Made by a program: the position numbers and the translations under genes. The notes beneath the pieces were generated by a model. That model was not told the origin of the DNA, ran no database searches, and saw only the letters and a list, made by a program, of their open reading frames with translations. DNA of 64,000 bases from positions 558,001 to 622,000 of the forward strand of contig WFMF01000039.1 in assembly GCA_011033025.1 (NCBI GenBank). Reading direction: 5' to 3'. Below are positions 1 through 11,941 of this stretch, one piece after another; the stretch's first letter is position 1; the number at the start of each line of letters is the position of its first letter. The stretch comes from Beroe forskalii (lineage: Eukaryota > Ctenophora > Nuda > Beroida > Beroidae).

Positions 1-440
1 GTTTTATTGTTGGAATGTGTTCTAATGGGTCCCATGAAGGTCTCCAAAGAGTGTTAAGGTGCTACCTTGAAGGGAAAAGTCAGAGGCCACGCCCTTTTTC
101 GACTGTGGGAAATTTTGAGGAAAAATGAAAATTCAGTTTTAATATGAATTATGACATGTGGGTACCCTAAACCTATGTTTTTGGGACGGGGAATCGATTC
201 CAAACACTTTCAAAGTCGTATCTATCTTCCTTGACCCAAAACCGGCCACGCCCATTTTTGCGCAAGACATTTTGAGGTCAAAAGCTATTTTCAGATTAAT
301 GCGATATATGGCATATAAGTACTCTAAACCCATGTTTTTGGGACGAGAAATCGATTCCGCACATTATCAAAGTCGTATCTACCTTCTTTCCCAAAACCGG
401 CCACGCCCACTTTTTGCGTAGGGTTAAGAAAATTTGATTT
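1..440. repeat. Tandem repeat, unit about 155-159 bp, three diverged copies
   Basis: The block GGCCACGCCC recurs at 85, 244 and 399. The segments before it also match: a run reading GTTTTTGGGACG, then ATCGATTCC, then AAAGTCGTATCTA. The copies differ by many substitutions, so the array is old. Short open frames across it on both strands follow the repeat and have no protein-like features. Confidence 0.75.
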
Positions 441-1170
441 AAACTGATCCAATGCTCCCAGCATTTTTGTCTGATAGACAAAGATCGAAAGCTTTCATAA
501 AAGAATTTTAAATTTTGCAGACAGGTGGGGGTTGGGCTTTGATAGCAGCAGTTGCGGGGAGGGAGGGGGTTGAAAATGGCCAAAATTGATTCACGTAATA
601 TGTGAACGATCTCTAATGTCGCCCGCATTTTGATTGATCATGATCAATGATCATAATGATACTGAGTTTCAGTAAATTATAAATGTAACAGGTGGGAACG
701 GATTTTTCAACTCCTACCACGCATACGATAGGGTCTGGGGCAAGTTTAGCGGCCACGACAGAGAAAGATGAGATAGTAAGATGTGAGATGAAAGTCAAAT
801 ATTAAATAATTTCATGAACCCAATTTGCAATTGCAAAATAAAGATAGGTGCCAAAGCATCGCTTCATGATGCATCACGTATTTGCTTACCTCAAGCTCTC
901 CAAGACTGAGGTGCAGGATCCCATCCTGCAGGATCCCATCGCATATTCGCATTTAATGGATGTTGATTGTTGATGTTCGAACTGCTTTCATGCGGTTTCA
1001 GTACCAACTTAGGCAGTGAAGAGGAATTGGGACCATTCGGAAGAAAGAAGAATAGCGTTACAATGTCACGTATACTCTGGTCTCTGAGTGAAAGATTTGG
1101 TTGTTAGAGGGGATTGTGCCAAGTTACGAGTTTTCTTACCAGTCTCATTTTCAATATTTCATATTATATA
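441..1170. other. No gene seen; one MITE-like end at about 590-615
   Basis: Unique AT-rich sequence. Around 590-615 the text CGTAATATGTGAACGATC matches, inverted, the terminus of the element at 51482-52450, so a fragment of that family probably ends here. GGATCCCATCCTGCAGGATCC near 916 is a short local duplication. Confidence 0.45.
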
Positions 1171-2010
1171 CTAGCGTTTGCCCGCGAAGATTCGCGGAAA
1201 CAATCAACCTGATACCTTTGGTTCATCTTGTATCCAGCAGCCAACAGCTACTTGCTTCATGACCTCATCTTGGAATTTGTTAAGTAATTGGATCACCACT
1301 ACCGCTTACCGAGGATTATAACCAGATATTCGCAGAAATGCACCGCACAACATACTTTTTACATAGATTTGAGATCAACCTATATATTTATTATGCAAAT
1401 CAACATGTTATATTAGCATTAGTAAACGCTTAATTGATGAAGACTTTAAAAAACGATCAAAATAAAATGCAATCAAAATAGTCATTTTACAATTCAACAC
1501 TTTGAAATTTTCCTTAAATAGTAACTTTTAATAATTTCTTAATTGGAGAAGATTTTTTCCCCAGAAAACTTTTAAATTAAAATCATCAGGGGGTAAATTT
1601 GCAGCTTAAATAGTCATTTACACAGAATCAGACAGACAGATGCATATCATTAACACTTCAAAAAACATTTTAATAATAGATGAACTAAAATAAATGATGC
1701 CCGTTAATAAATAATTCGCGAAACAAATCGAAATCTGAAACCTTTGCACATTCATCTTTGGTATTTAAGCCAACAGGAAAGTCCTTGTTTGAGACTTCAG
1801 AAAAGTTTTGTTTCTGATATTTTCATGCAAGATGTTTTTATGATTTTTTTTGATCACCGGCCTCTACATCAATGGAGGGGCTTTATTTTTTTGATACATA
1901 TTCGCAGAAATGCACCGCACAAATTTTATACTGCCTTTAAATTATTAGCATATATTAGCGTTTCAAAAGTAAACGCATTGATATTTTTTGTAAGAATTAT
2001 AAGAAGGACA
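1171..2010. repeat. Diverged direct repeat with TAGCGTTTGCCCGCG start
   Basis: Two segments about 540 bp apart (roughly 1200-1450 and 1736-1990) share ATTCGCAGAAATGCACCGCAC and a later TTAGCAT/AGTAAACGC block. The left edge, ACTAGCGTTTGCCCGCGAAG with a following TTCGCGG, resembles ends of short dispersed elements common in invertebrates. No coding potential was found. It may be a decayed non-autonomous transposon; the class is unknown. Confidence 0.45.
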
Positions 2011-2547
2011 TTAGTATTATTTTAAATCAACGGATGGCAAAAACCACAAGAAAATTTTTGGGGTAATTTTGAACCCTTTAATGGGTAGATGCATGGTTCC
2101 TGGTCAACAATTGATGAACTTAATTGGGTGAAGAACTTTTCATTGACCGAAAATGATCCTAAAAATAAAAAATGCAGGAGGCTTCTAAATAGTTTAAAAT
2201 TTACAAAGACAAGAGCCAACTTTGAACACTTTGAAATTATTATTATATGATTTAGTACAAACACATCTTATTAATAATCCTATTGGTTGCAAGAACACAC
2301 AAACTTTTTGCATGTTTTAAAGTTCCAGTTAGAAAACTCAAAATCGTTCAAAGTTACCCTTACTGTTTGTCAACCTGCCAGATTTCCAATTCAATTCAAT
2401 TATAAATTTTTACAGCACAAAACTTGTAATATATTTTTCTCTGGGTTACAGTATATCTGGGATGTGCTGAGGATGTGCTGAGGGTAGGCACCAAGTCAAA
2501 TTTAAAATCTGTTAATAGAGCCTCCCATCAAGGACTAAGTATCTTAC
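2011..2547. other. No feature recognised
   Basis: AT-rich sequence. Short open frames on both strands have no recognisable domain and lack protein-like composition. Confidence 0.4.
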
Positions 2548-3345
2548 TATATATAATTCTTCATCATATATATATTTATCTATGTAATCATGTTTGTCTG
2601 GCGTCTGTCCGGTCTGACACCACTCCGTAATGTATCAGAAGACGTGAAATTAGATCCTTGACACTGGTTAACTAGACTATATGGATTGTAAAGCACTGTC
2701 TCATCAGCAAATTCACAGTATCTTACTACTTATAATTCTTCCTCATATATAAATTAATATATATCTGTCTGTCCGGTCTTCCTTATATATATAGTCACAG
2801 ACCTCTCTGACACCAATCAGTACCCAATCAAGCATACCAATGATCAGAATGTTCATACGAAAGTACCAGTGACGTTTGACACCACCAGGTATATAGAACC
2901 CTCTGACGTTTTCATGCGGGTCTATAATATATAGACACTTGCCTGATCGGGTCCATATTGGTTTAGACCCTCGCCCTACGGGCTCGGGCCAAAACCGGAT
3001 ACATCCCTCGGGCTTACGCCCTCGGGCAGTATCCCAAAATGGACCCAATAGGCGCGTGTCTATGTATTTTATAGACATCACTTAGAGGAGTGGGTACACT
3101 CGATTAAAATATGACCTCATCACTGATAAGAACTACTACATTGTACTGTACGAATTGCTGAAGCGAAAAAATGGTGAACGGTGGCCGGAGGCCACGGGCC
3201 CTGCTAGTGTTATGAATGTTTTGATATGAGGTCTCAGGTACTGCTTTCTAGCAGGACCCAGTCTGTCCGGTCTGACATCACTCGCAACCCAATCGAGCAC
3301 CCGACTGGAGGTCGCGGGTTTTGCTAGTAATGATAAATAATCATA
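2548..3345. repeat. Clustered fragments of a CTGTCCGGTCTGACACC repeat family
   Basis: The string CTGTCCGGTCTGACA or a close variant occurs near 2605, 2769 and 3264. Each is near TATATAATTCTTC-type AT blocks and short GC hairpins such as CCCTCGGGCTTACGCCCTCGG (about 3005-3028). The same style of GC hairpin recurs at 18230-18420 and 20395-20575, so these look like ends of one dispersed family. The frames here (for example 3081-2743, - strand) are repeat-derived. Confidence 0.5.
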
Positions 3346-3529
3346 TTTGCAATTTAGGCGGTGGTAATACCTAGTTAAAATCTTCAACATAATGTTTACC
3401 CTTATTACTGGTAAATACTGGCAATAATTTAAATGAAAAGTAGAAATAATTTAATAATATAAGTAGGTTAAAATGAATAAACTGTAGCTTGTTAATTCAA
3501 CTTATATACAGAAATAAGGCTGCATTTTT

Positions 3530-4915
3530 GTGACTTGCCGACCTTTCTCTACCTTTCTCTACCTTCTGCTGCTTGTCACCCTGCTACCAACCTTACTCTA
3601 CCTACTGCTGCTTCTCGGCCTGCCATATATCCTATTAACCTTATTTTACCTTGTGCAGCTTTCGCGCTTGTCAGATGTCCAAACTTACTATACCTTTTGC
3701 TGCTACATGATTTCCAACCAACCTTAGTTCTCTACCTTCTGCTGCTTTTCAGCTAGCCAGATTTCCTATCATTACCTTACTCCACCTTCTGCTGCTTCTC
3801 AGCCTACCAGATTTCCTATTAACCTTACTCTACCTTCTGCTCCTTGTCACCTTAAATATTTCCTACCAACCTTAATCTACCTTCAGCTGCTTGTCAGCTT
3901 GGCACCTGCCAGATTTCCTACTAACCTTATGGCTTAGGTGCTCTACCTTCTGCTGCTTCTCAGCGCTGCCAGATGTCCTACCAACCTTACTATATCTTCT
4001 GTTACTTCTCAGCCTGCAAGGTTTCCTAACCTTTACTCTACTTTCTGCTGGTATTCTCAGCCTGCCAGATTACCTACCAACCTAACTCTACCTTCTGCTG
4101 CTTCTCAGCCTGACAGATTTCCTCCTGACCAAGCTTTACTTTGTGCTGCTTCTCATCCTGCCAGATTTTCTACCAACCTTACCCTACCTTCAGCTGCTTG
4201 TCAGCCTGTAAGATTTCCTATCAACCTAACTCTACCTTCTCCTACACCTCAGCCTGCCAGTGTCTCTACCAATCTTAGAAAACCTACTTTCTGTTGCTTC
4301 TCAGCCTGCAAGGCTTCCTAAACTTTACTCTACTTTCTGCTGGTATTCTCAGCCTGCCAGATTACCTACCAACCTAACTCTACCTTCTGCTGCTTCTCAG
4401 CCTGACAGATTTCCTCCTAACCAAGCTTTACTTTGTGCTGCTTCTCATCCTGCCAGATTTTCTACCAACCTTACCCTACCTTCTGCTGCTTGTCAGCCTG
4501 TAAGATTTCCTATCAACCTTACTCTACCTTCTGAGCACCACTTGTCAGCTTGACACCTGCCAGATTTCCTACTAACCTTATAATAGGTACTCTACCTTCT
4601 GCTGTTGTCTGTTTGTCAGCCTGTAAGATTTCTTACCAACCATACTCTACCTTCTCCTACATCTCAGCCTGCCAGTGTCTCTACCAATCTTAGAAAACCT
4701 ACTTTCTGTTGCTTCTCAGCCTGCAAGGTTTCCTAAACTTTGCTCTACTTTCTGCTGGTATTCTCAGCCTGCCAGATTTCCTACAAACCTTACTATACCT
4801 TGTGCAGCTTTCCAGCCTTTCAGAGTTCCTATCAACCTTACTAAGTTACTATACCTTCCACTGCTTCTCCGCCTGCTATATTTCCTACTGACCGATTTTG
4901 AGCAGTGCAACTGTC
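3530..4915. repeat. Pyrimidine-rich minisatellite, 48-bp unit
   Basis: The unit is about 48 bp and includes TTCTCAGCCTGCCAGATTTC followed by CTACCAACCTTACTCTACC and TTCTGCTGC. Units are degenerate. A block of about 250-310 bp is duplicated (about 4000-4255 and 4310-4540), so the array has a higher-order level. Because 48 is a multiple of three, + strand frames stay open for long stretches and read as a 16-residue repeat of the type NLTLPSAASQPARF. No start context, splice signal or complete frame supports a protein. Confidence 0.85.
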
Positions 4916-5905
4916 TCAACTTCTCAACACTATAAGCACTGCTTCAACTCTTCAATGCTTGAAATGTTAAAATGTATGAATTTGTTATAACCCTTCCCTT
5001 CGCACATGCTTAAATGTAATAAAATGAGAAATGGAAATGCTGAGGAAAAATAGCACTAATTCATTACCTCATGGCATCAGAATTAGGGTGTAGAACAATG
5101 AAGACTCCTGCATTCTATAGACTGCATCCATCTGTAGTAGGTACAGAGTTCATGCTATTAGAGTGACTGGTAAACAAGGATACTGGTAAAATGACATTCC
5201 ATTCAATTCAAAAAGTTACTGAGAACATGAGGGAGGATATCATTCAGCATTACTTATAAAGTATTTAATGTATATCAAATGAATCCCACATAATAATGAA
5301 ATAATTTTCTTACAATCTAACATAATCAAGGGTTTCAAGCTCAAACAGACAGCACGGCTCTTCAATTTGTAGGTATTCATAAATACATCGCACATTTTAC
5401 TAACAACTAAGAGTATAGCAAGAGTATGGCAATTTAGTAATTTTATTGTTCATAACATTTAACTGAAACTAGATCATCAAGACCATATTGGAGTCATTCC
5501 CTTAAAATAGTATAGCAATGACTTCATAATGCAGCCATTGATATTATTTGATAATGAAATAAAGACCCAAATAAAGCATAACCACTGTTATCGGCATTGA
5601 CATGGCATAAAAGTTAGTTTTATGCAGATTTCCAACAAATATATTTTTACCTAGCGCCCAAATATTGTAACAATTACGCGTCGAGTAAAATCGCAACTTT
5701 TGTGCGCGGCGCACTCAAAAATCTGAAATCTTATAGTACCAATTATAAATCCAGTTTTTAATTGTGTTTTATGTGGAAAAATTGCGGAAAAACGATGATA
5801 TAAAATTTTTAGCATTAAAATGAGATTAAATGTACGTAATAACCCAATTTCAGCCGTACGTCGCGCGCGCTCGCGCTTTGAGCCGCGCACGGACACTTTA
5901 CACGT
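4916..5905. other. No gene seen
   Basis: AT-rich unique sequence. A short - strand frame near 5896-5651 has GC-rich, Arg-rich ends but no domain. GCGCGC-rich text at 5850-5890 leads into the hairpin element that follows. Confidence 0.4.
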
Positions 5906-6264
5906 GGAATCGCGATTGCGTCTAGTCGATCTCGTAATCTACTCAACGATAGTTTTGTTTTGGTACCAAATTTGTCAATTTTAGAGAAATTTTTACATTT
6001 TGATTTTTATGTCCCTAAGCGTCTCCACTACTGCGCCTCGGGAGATCGGGGCATTAAGGTGATGTTTAAGTAGTGGAGACGCTTAGGGACATAAAAAGCA
6101 AAATGTATTTTTTTCTAAAATCGACAATTTTGGTACCAAAAGAAAGCTCTTGTTGTTACTAAACACGTATATCCCTGTGTGGCTCGGCGCGTACACACAC
6201 CCATGCAGGCTTAGGAACTCTTGTTGAGTAAATTACGAGATCGACTAGACGCAAGCGTGATTCC
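5906..6264. mobile_element. Hairpin MITE with a mini-element inserted in its right arm
   Basis: The left end GGAATCGCGATTGCGTCTAG and right end CTAGACGCAAGCGTGATTCC are inverted copies. Inside, GTCGATCTCGTAATCTAC, a GGTACCAAA block and a long arm ending CCCTAAGCGTCTCCACTAC pair with inverted counterparts up to a loop near 6045-6065. The right arm is longer because the 62-bp element at 6156-6217 sits in it. There is no coding content. It is a non-autonomous foldback element of unknown superfamily. Confidence 0.75.
6156..6217 (+). mobile_element. 62-bp mini-element, copy 1, perfect 9-bp target duplication
   Basis: It begins TTACTAAACACGTATATCCC and ends with GCTTAGGAA. Both sides carry CTCTTGTTG (6147-6155 and 6218-6226). 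Its ends form an imperfect inverted pair of pattern TTnCTAAnCnCGnATA. It lies in the right arm of the hairpin MITE 5906-6264, and the left arm of that MITE lacks it, so the insertion is directly visible. It is far too short to code; a transposase must act in trans. A 9-bp duplication fits MULE-like or similar enzymes, which is inference. Confidence 0.8.
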
Positions 6265-7103
6265 CTTTATACGAGTCACAATACCCTCCGAAAGGTTTTC
6301 ACACTTTTGCCAATAACTCGTGATGCTTTCGGCCAATCGTAAGAACTTTGATACCTACGGAAGCAGAATATTAAGCGGAATCCGATGCAATTCTCAAATT
6401 TATGATTAAATTTTATACCCTAATTTGTTATCGTTATCGCCGATTTAAAAAATCGACGCGCATTCATACAATGCTGACAAAATGTGAAGACCTGTTGAGA
6501 GCTGCGTCGTTTGGCGCGCGCGTTCGGCGCCACTTTATTGTTTTTTGTGACATGCCCGTTACAAATTTTACGAGTTGAGTGACGAAGGTAGTTCCAGCAC
6601 ATGCATGATTGCGGGGATAATAAACGTGGAAAACAACACGGAGAAGTCACAGATAAGGAAAACGAATAAAATTGTGCATCATTGTACCGTACAATGTGAG
6701 AACATTATAATCCAGCCATAGTTCCCACTTGCCAGGGATGGTGGCAACAGAATTTGAATGCGGAGTGGTAGTTTGAATATGCTTCATGACAATAATAAGG
6801 AGAATAATAAGCTTTATTTTGATTTGATCAAAACAATTCAAATAATGATAAAATGAGAAGCAATATCACAATTCACAATAGGTACTATCAAAGTATTCCT
6901 ATCATGTTTTCTGTTATACATAATTATATTTAAACTTAACAGCACTACTAATTACAATCAAATTTGAGGAACCCCAGCCAAGGTTTATAACCGAAACACC
7001 AAGTATAAAGTATTGCTGTAAAGCATAAAGCTCACAGTGAAGCACTTTTGCCTCTCCTGGTATAAAGTCCAATTTTGATAGTTTCTGGGGTTTCTCATTT
7101 AGG
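6265..7103 (+). repeat. 5' flank of LINE-type segment, copy A (non-coding)
   Basis: This stretch is repeated at 8911-9677 with many one-base differences. It holds no long frame. Short motifs such as TTGGCGCGCGCGTTCGGCGC and ACATGCCCGTTACAAATTTTAC are shared. It leads directly to the ATG of the intact ORF1 at 7104, so it is probably 5' UTR or promoter sequence of the retrotransposon, or host DNA duplicated with it. Confidence 0.55.
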
Positions 7104-8390
7104 ATGGTACTCTTACAGGATTCTGAATCTGACACAAGCAGTATCAGTTCTGATGGAAGTGTTAACACAGCACCTAACCTCATCACTGATAGTCATTGCA
7201 AGGCTTGTAACACAAATGTGAATGTTGATGCTCATGGAATCAAATGCTGGTTTTGTAAGAACATTTTTCATGCTATTAATTGCTCAAATGAAAAATTTTG
7301 TGTCAGTGCCCCAACAGTGTTTTCAAATCAACTCCAACCAGCTGTTAATAACACAGGAGCCTATGAGAAAAGATTTGGGCGCTTTTTGTTTGTTTGTGAT
7401 TTCTGTATTACATGTGAGGAAGAAAAAAGAGCTTCAGCCACTGTTGATCGTGTTGATGTTCTTGAAAAGAAAATTGATTCTATGAAAAGTGCTTTTAAAT
7501 CAGAAATAAGTGAGTTGAAGTCAATACTGTGCAAACCAGAAACATCATTGTTCAACACTGCTACTAGTGAAAATGTTGGTCCTAACAATGTATGGGAGGA
7601 TAAACAGCGAACTAAAAATTTGAAACACATGATGGCTATCAAGAAAGATGAAAATGGTAATCCTGTCAATGCTGCTAAATTGGAAAAGATCTGTATTGAA
7701 AATGGTATATCTGTGCATAAGACCTTTACTTTGAAATGCTCCACAGATACTGGTATTGTTCTAAACAGTAAAGTTGATGCTGATAAACTGAAAGGGAAAC
7801 TAGTAAGTGAATGCCCTGGACACATGATTGAGAAAGTTGCAACTAAAGTCCCTACCATTAATGTTGTTGGATTCAACAGGGAATATTCTAAGGAAGAGAT
7901 TTCTACAATGTTGAAAAATCAAAATCCTGGTATTACTTCTGTCTTGGAAGAGTCTGATTGCACTGATGATAAGGTCTTGGAGGTTATTTATGTTGCACCT
8001 CTTCGCAACAACAGTAGTGTGTATAGGGCAACTATTCGGGTCAGTAACATCATCAGATCATTAATATCTAAGCAGAATGACCGTCTTTTTGTTGGATCTC
8101 AAACTTGCAAGGTATATGACAGGGTTTTTGTTCTTCGATGTTATAACTGCCAGGAGTTTGGGCATCATAGCAAGGACTGCAAGAATGCAGCCAAATGCGG
8201 TTTCTGTGCTAAAGACCATGAAACTCGGACATGTCCAGTGAAAGCTAGCTCTGGCCCAAGTTGCTGTGTAAACTGTACAAAGGCCACCAAAGACTGTACC
8301 AATCATGAGGCAAACAGTGTTTCATGTCCAGTGTACCTTGAAAATCTTGAGAAAGTTAAAAGAACTATTCCTTTTTACCAAGGAAAGTAA
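7104..8390 (+). CDS. LINE ORF1 (gag-like nucleic-acid-binding protein), intact
   Basis: The frame gives 428 aa from ATG to TAA. Residues about 30-90 hold a Cys/His cluster (CKACN...CWFC...H...C...CDFC) like a PHD-type zinc finger. Residues about 110-145 form a heptad-like coiled coil (VLEKKIDSMKSAF). The C-terminus has three zinc knuckles: CYNCQEFGHHSKDC, CGFCAKDHETRTC and a wider CVNC...H...C. This layout is known from ORF1 of CR1/L2-group non-LTR retrotransposons, where the protein binds element RNA in a particle. The next frame, just downstream, starts an endonuclease, as expected. The same sequence recurs at 9678-10951 in broken form. The assignment to a LINE is firm; the exact clade is inference. 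Confidence 0.85.
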   Translation: MVLLQDSESDTSSISSDGSVNTAPNLITDSHCKACNTNVNVDAHGIKCWFCKNIFHAINCSNEKFCVSAPTVFSNQLQPAVNNTGAYEKRFGRFLFVCDFCITCEEEKRASATVDRVDVLEKKIDSMKSAFKSEISELKSILCKPETSLFNTATSENVGPNNVWEDKQRTKNLKHMMAIKKDENGNPVNAAKLEKICIENGISVHKTFTLKCSTDTGIVLNSKVDADKLKGKLVSECPGHMIEKVATKVPTINVVGFNREYSKEEISTMLKNQNPGITSVLEESDCTDDKVLEVIYVAPLRNNSSVYRATIRVSNIIRSLISKQNDRLFVGSQTCKVYDRVFVLRCYNCQEFGHHSKDCKNAAKCGFCAKDHETRTCPVKASSGPSCCVNCTKATKDCTNHEANSVSCPVYLENLEKVKRTIPFYQGK

Positions 8391-8532
8391 TTGGCGATAA
8401 TCACCAGTGTGAGAAAGAGGCTTCTTTAAATTTCATGCTATTCAACCCTAGATCACTGAATAACAAAGTAAGTGAGGTTATGGGTCTCATTGATGATAAG
8501 GGCATTACAATCGCTTCTATTTGTGAGACATA
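8391..8532 (+). pseudogene. LINE ORF2 start, AP-endonuclease domain, truncated
   Basis: A frame overlapping the end of ORF1 reads into FMLFNPRSLNNKVSEV and then GLIDDKGITIASICET. This is the first strand of an APE-type endonuclease; families in this group show an N-x-RSL-x-NK motif and later an ETW motif. The frame stops at ET followed by TAA. The rest of the endonuclease and the reverse transcriptase are absent on this strand. In the second copy (10952-11093) the break falls at the same point, where the foldback element begins. Confidence 0.7.
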
Positions 8533-8910
8533 ATGAGAGGGTTAGAAATAGACATGGTTTGGAGGATTATGGGATAAATTGTATAGTGATCAAGTCATTG
8601 AATAAGAGTCACATGATGGCCATTCATGATTACTCAATTTATTCTTTTGACTCAATGGTACAAATACAAATGCAAACAATGTGGTTCAAATTCAAACTTA
8701 AACAGTTAAACCCTTCAACCCTTCTTACTCCTACCACTCCTTCCTCGACTTCCAGTCCTCTACACCTCCTGGGACTATGAAAATAAGAATAATTGTCATT
8801 ATTAAAATTAAATAGATAAATAAATATCGGCAATTATAAAGCACTTTTTTAAGCAAGCTTTCACACAGAAGTGCTGGAAACATAAATCAGTCCATAATAA
8901 TCTAAATTAA
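8533..8910 (+). repeat. Segment Y, copy 1 (second copy at 15468-15865)
   Basis: About 375 bp starting TGAGAGGGTTAGAAATAGAC and ending near CAGTCCATAATAATCTAAAT is nearly identical to 15468-15865. Here it is joined directly to the truncated ORF2. In the second copy it follows dynamin exon 1 by about 57 bp. The open frame across it (ends 8780) is not recognised. Confidence 0.75.
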
Positions 8911-9677
8911 AGCCCAATCGTAAAAACCCTTTTGAAAATTACGGAAGCAGAATATTAAGCGGAATCCGATGCAATTTCAAATTTATAAATTAAAATTTTT
9001 ATCCCCTAATTTGTTATCGCCCGATTTAAAATCGACGCGCTTTCCCTACAATGCTGAAAAAATGTAAAACCTGTTTAAAGAGCGTCTTTGGGCGCGCGCG
9101 TTCGGCGCCACTTTATTGTTTTTGTGACATGCCCGTTACAAATTTTACGGGTTGAGTGACGAAAGGTGGTTCCAGCACATGCATGATTGCGGGGGATAAT
9201 AAACGTGGAAAACAACACGGAGAAGTCACGGGAAAAGGGAAAAAAAAAAATAAAATTGTGCATCATTGTACCGTACAATGCGAGAACATTATAATCCAAC
9301 CAATTTTCCCCACTTCCGGGGATGGTGGCAACAGAATTTGAATGGGAGTTTAGTTTGAATTTTTTATGACAAAAAGGGAGAATAAAAAAGTTTTTATTTT
9401 GATTTTTTTTAAAACAATTCAAATAATGATAAAATGAAGCAATATCTCACAATTCACAATAGGTACTATCAAAAGTATTCTATCATGTTTTCTGTTATAC
9501 ATAATTATATTTAAACTTAACAACACTACTAATTACAATCAAATTTGAGGAACCCCAGCCAAGGTTTATAACCGAAACACCAAGTATAAAGTATTGCTGT
9601 AAAGCTCACAGTGAAGCACTTTTGCCTCTCCTGGTATAAAGTCCAATTTTGATAGTTTCTGGGGTTTCTCATTTAGG
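8911..9677 (+). repeat. 5' flank of LINE-type segment, copy B
   Basis: This is a second copy of 6310-7103. Differences are dominated by single-base gains and losses, many in runs of one base, such as the A-run at 9239-9251. No gene is present. Confidence 0.6.
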
Positions 9678-10951
9678 ATGGTACTCTTACAGGATTCTGA
9701 ATCTGACACAAGCAGTATCAGTTCTGATGGAAGTGTTAACACAGCACCTAACCTCATCACTGATAGTCATTGCAAGGAGCTTGTAACACAAATGTGAATG
9801 TTGATGCTCATGGAATCAAATGCTGGGTTTGTAAGAACATTTTTCATGCTATTAATTGCTCCAATGAAAATTTTGTGTCAGTGCTTAACAGTGTTTTCAA
9901 ATCAACTCCAACCAGCTGTTAATAACACAGGAGCCTATGAGAAAAGATTTGGGCGCTTTTGTTTGTTTTGTGATTTCTGTATTACATGTGAGGAAGAAAA
10001 AGAGCTTCAGCCACTGTTGATCGTGTTGATGTTCTTGAAAAGAAAATTGATTTTATGAAAAGTGCTTTTAAATCAGAAATAAGTGAGTTGAAGTCAATAC
10101 TGTGCAATAGAAACATCATTGTTCAACACTGCTACTAGTGAAAATGTTGGTCCTAACAATGTATGGGAGGATAAACTGTGAACTAAAATTTGAAACACAT
10201 GATGGCTATCAAGAAAGATGAAAATGGTAATCCTGTCAATGCTGCTAAATTGGAAAAGATCTGTATTGAAAATGGTATATCTGTGCATAAGACCTTTACT
10301 TTGAAATGCTCCACAGATACTGGTATTGTTCTAAACAGTAAAGTTGATGCTGATAAACTGAAAGGAAACTAGTAAGTGAATGCCTGGACACATGATTGAA
10401 AGTTGCAACTAAAGTCCCTACCATTAATGTTGTTGGATTCAAGGGAATATTCTAAGGAAGAGATTTCTACAATGTTGAAAAATCAAAATCCTGGTATTAC
10501 TTCTGTCTTGGAAGAGTCTGATTGCACTGATGATAAGGTCTTGGAGGTTATTTATGTTGCACTCTTCATAACAACAGTAGTGTGTATAGGGCAACTATTC
10601 GGGTCAGTAACATCATCAGATCATTAATATCTAAGCAGAATGACCGTCTTTTGTTGGATCTCAAAAACTTGCAAGGTATATGACAGGGTTTTTGTTCTTC
10701 GATGTTATAACTGCCAGGAGTTTGGGCATCATAGCAGGGACTGCAAGAATGCAGCCAAATGCGGTTTCTGTGCTAAAGACCATGAAACTCGGACATGTCC
10801 AGTGAAAGCTAGCTCTGGCCCAAGTTGCTGTGTAAACTGTACAAAGGCCACCAAGACTGTACCAATCATGAGGCAAACAGTGTTTCATGTCCAGTGTACC
10901 TTGAAAATCTTGAGAAAGTTAAAGAACTATTCCTTTTACCAAGGAAAGTAA
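9678..10951 (+). pseudogene. LINE ORF1, copy B, broken by many frameshifts
   Basis: The start ATG and terminal TAA both align with the intact ORF1, but the frame shifts repeatedly (pieces at 9798-10058, 10190-10372, 10403-10627 and 10640-10951). Nearly every change is a one- or two-base indel, often in homopolymers, with few substitutions. That is unlike ordinary decay of an old insertion and more like uncorrected read error, or a very recent duplicate. The zinc-knuckle region CYNCQEFGHHSRDC is intact in its fragment. Confidence 0.8.
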
Positions 10952-11093
10952 TTGGCGATAATCACCAGTGTGAGAAAGAGGCTTCTTTAAATTTCATGCT
11001 ATTCAACCCTAGATCACTGAATAACAAAGTAAGTGAGGTTATGGGTCTCATTGATGATAAGGGCATTACAATCGCTTCTATTTGTGAGACATG
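10952..11093 (+). pseudogene. LINE ORF2 start, copy B, cut by the foldback element
   Basis: The text matches 8391-8532, including NPRSLNNK, and runs to ICET. At 11094 the foldback element starts, with TAGTAAGGGAT as its first bases. The endonuclease ends there. Confidence 0.7.
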
Positions 11094-11941
11094 TAGTAAG
11101 GGATGTATCTGCCCCAGGCTGTAACCCCCGTGAACTAAATCCTCCCAAAGATGTTAGAACGGAATTCGGTAGTCCATAGGCCCAAGAACCACCAAAAAGT
11201 TGCCCAAGAAAATCCTTGGGAACCTTGATTTTTTACCCCTTTTTACCTATCGTGGGGTAAAACTTTAAGAGGCCATATCTCTGCTTCCTTTTGAGATAGA
11301 GGTCAACGACCAGTCTAAAATGTGTGCAATGGTCACATTTGGTTGGGCGGGTCAAGGTTTCAAGTCGTTATCTCGAACCGTTTTCGAGATAATCCCCAAA
11401 AACCCCTTTTTAAGCTTAAAGCAAGGGGTAAAAAGTGGTACTGCTAAATTTGGCTCTACTGCAGGCAAATTGACCATTATCATAATTGTAGAAACGTTTC
11501 TGAGTCGCTTATAGTCTAAAGTTGCACCAGAAAAAAGTTGCCCAAGATATTCCATAAGGAACTCCCATTTTTACCCCTTTTAATACCCCCGCATAAGCGA
11601 AAATTTGAAGTTGGGATATCTTGGCTTCCCCTTGAGATAGAGAGGTCAACGACCAGTCCAAAATGAGCGCAATGGTCACATTTAGTGGGACGGGTCAAGG
11701 TTTCAAGTCGCTATCTCAAACCGTTTTCGATATAACCCCCGAAAACCCCTTTTTCGCTAAGCGCAAAGGGGTAAAAAAGTGGTACTGGTAAATTTGGCTC
11801 TGCAGGTAAATTGACCATTTTCATGATTGGAGATACATTTCTGAGTCGTTCACAGTCTAAAATTGCACCGAGAAAAAGTTGCCCAAGATATTCCATAGGG
11901 AACCTCCATACCCTTTTTCATACCCCTGCATAAGTGAAAAT

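Noticed and set aside
3938-4935. Secreted repeat protein from the NLTLPSAASQPARF frames
   Set aside because: The frames exist because the minisatellite unit is 48 bp; they begin and end at random and the array drifts out of frame repeatedly.
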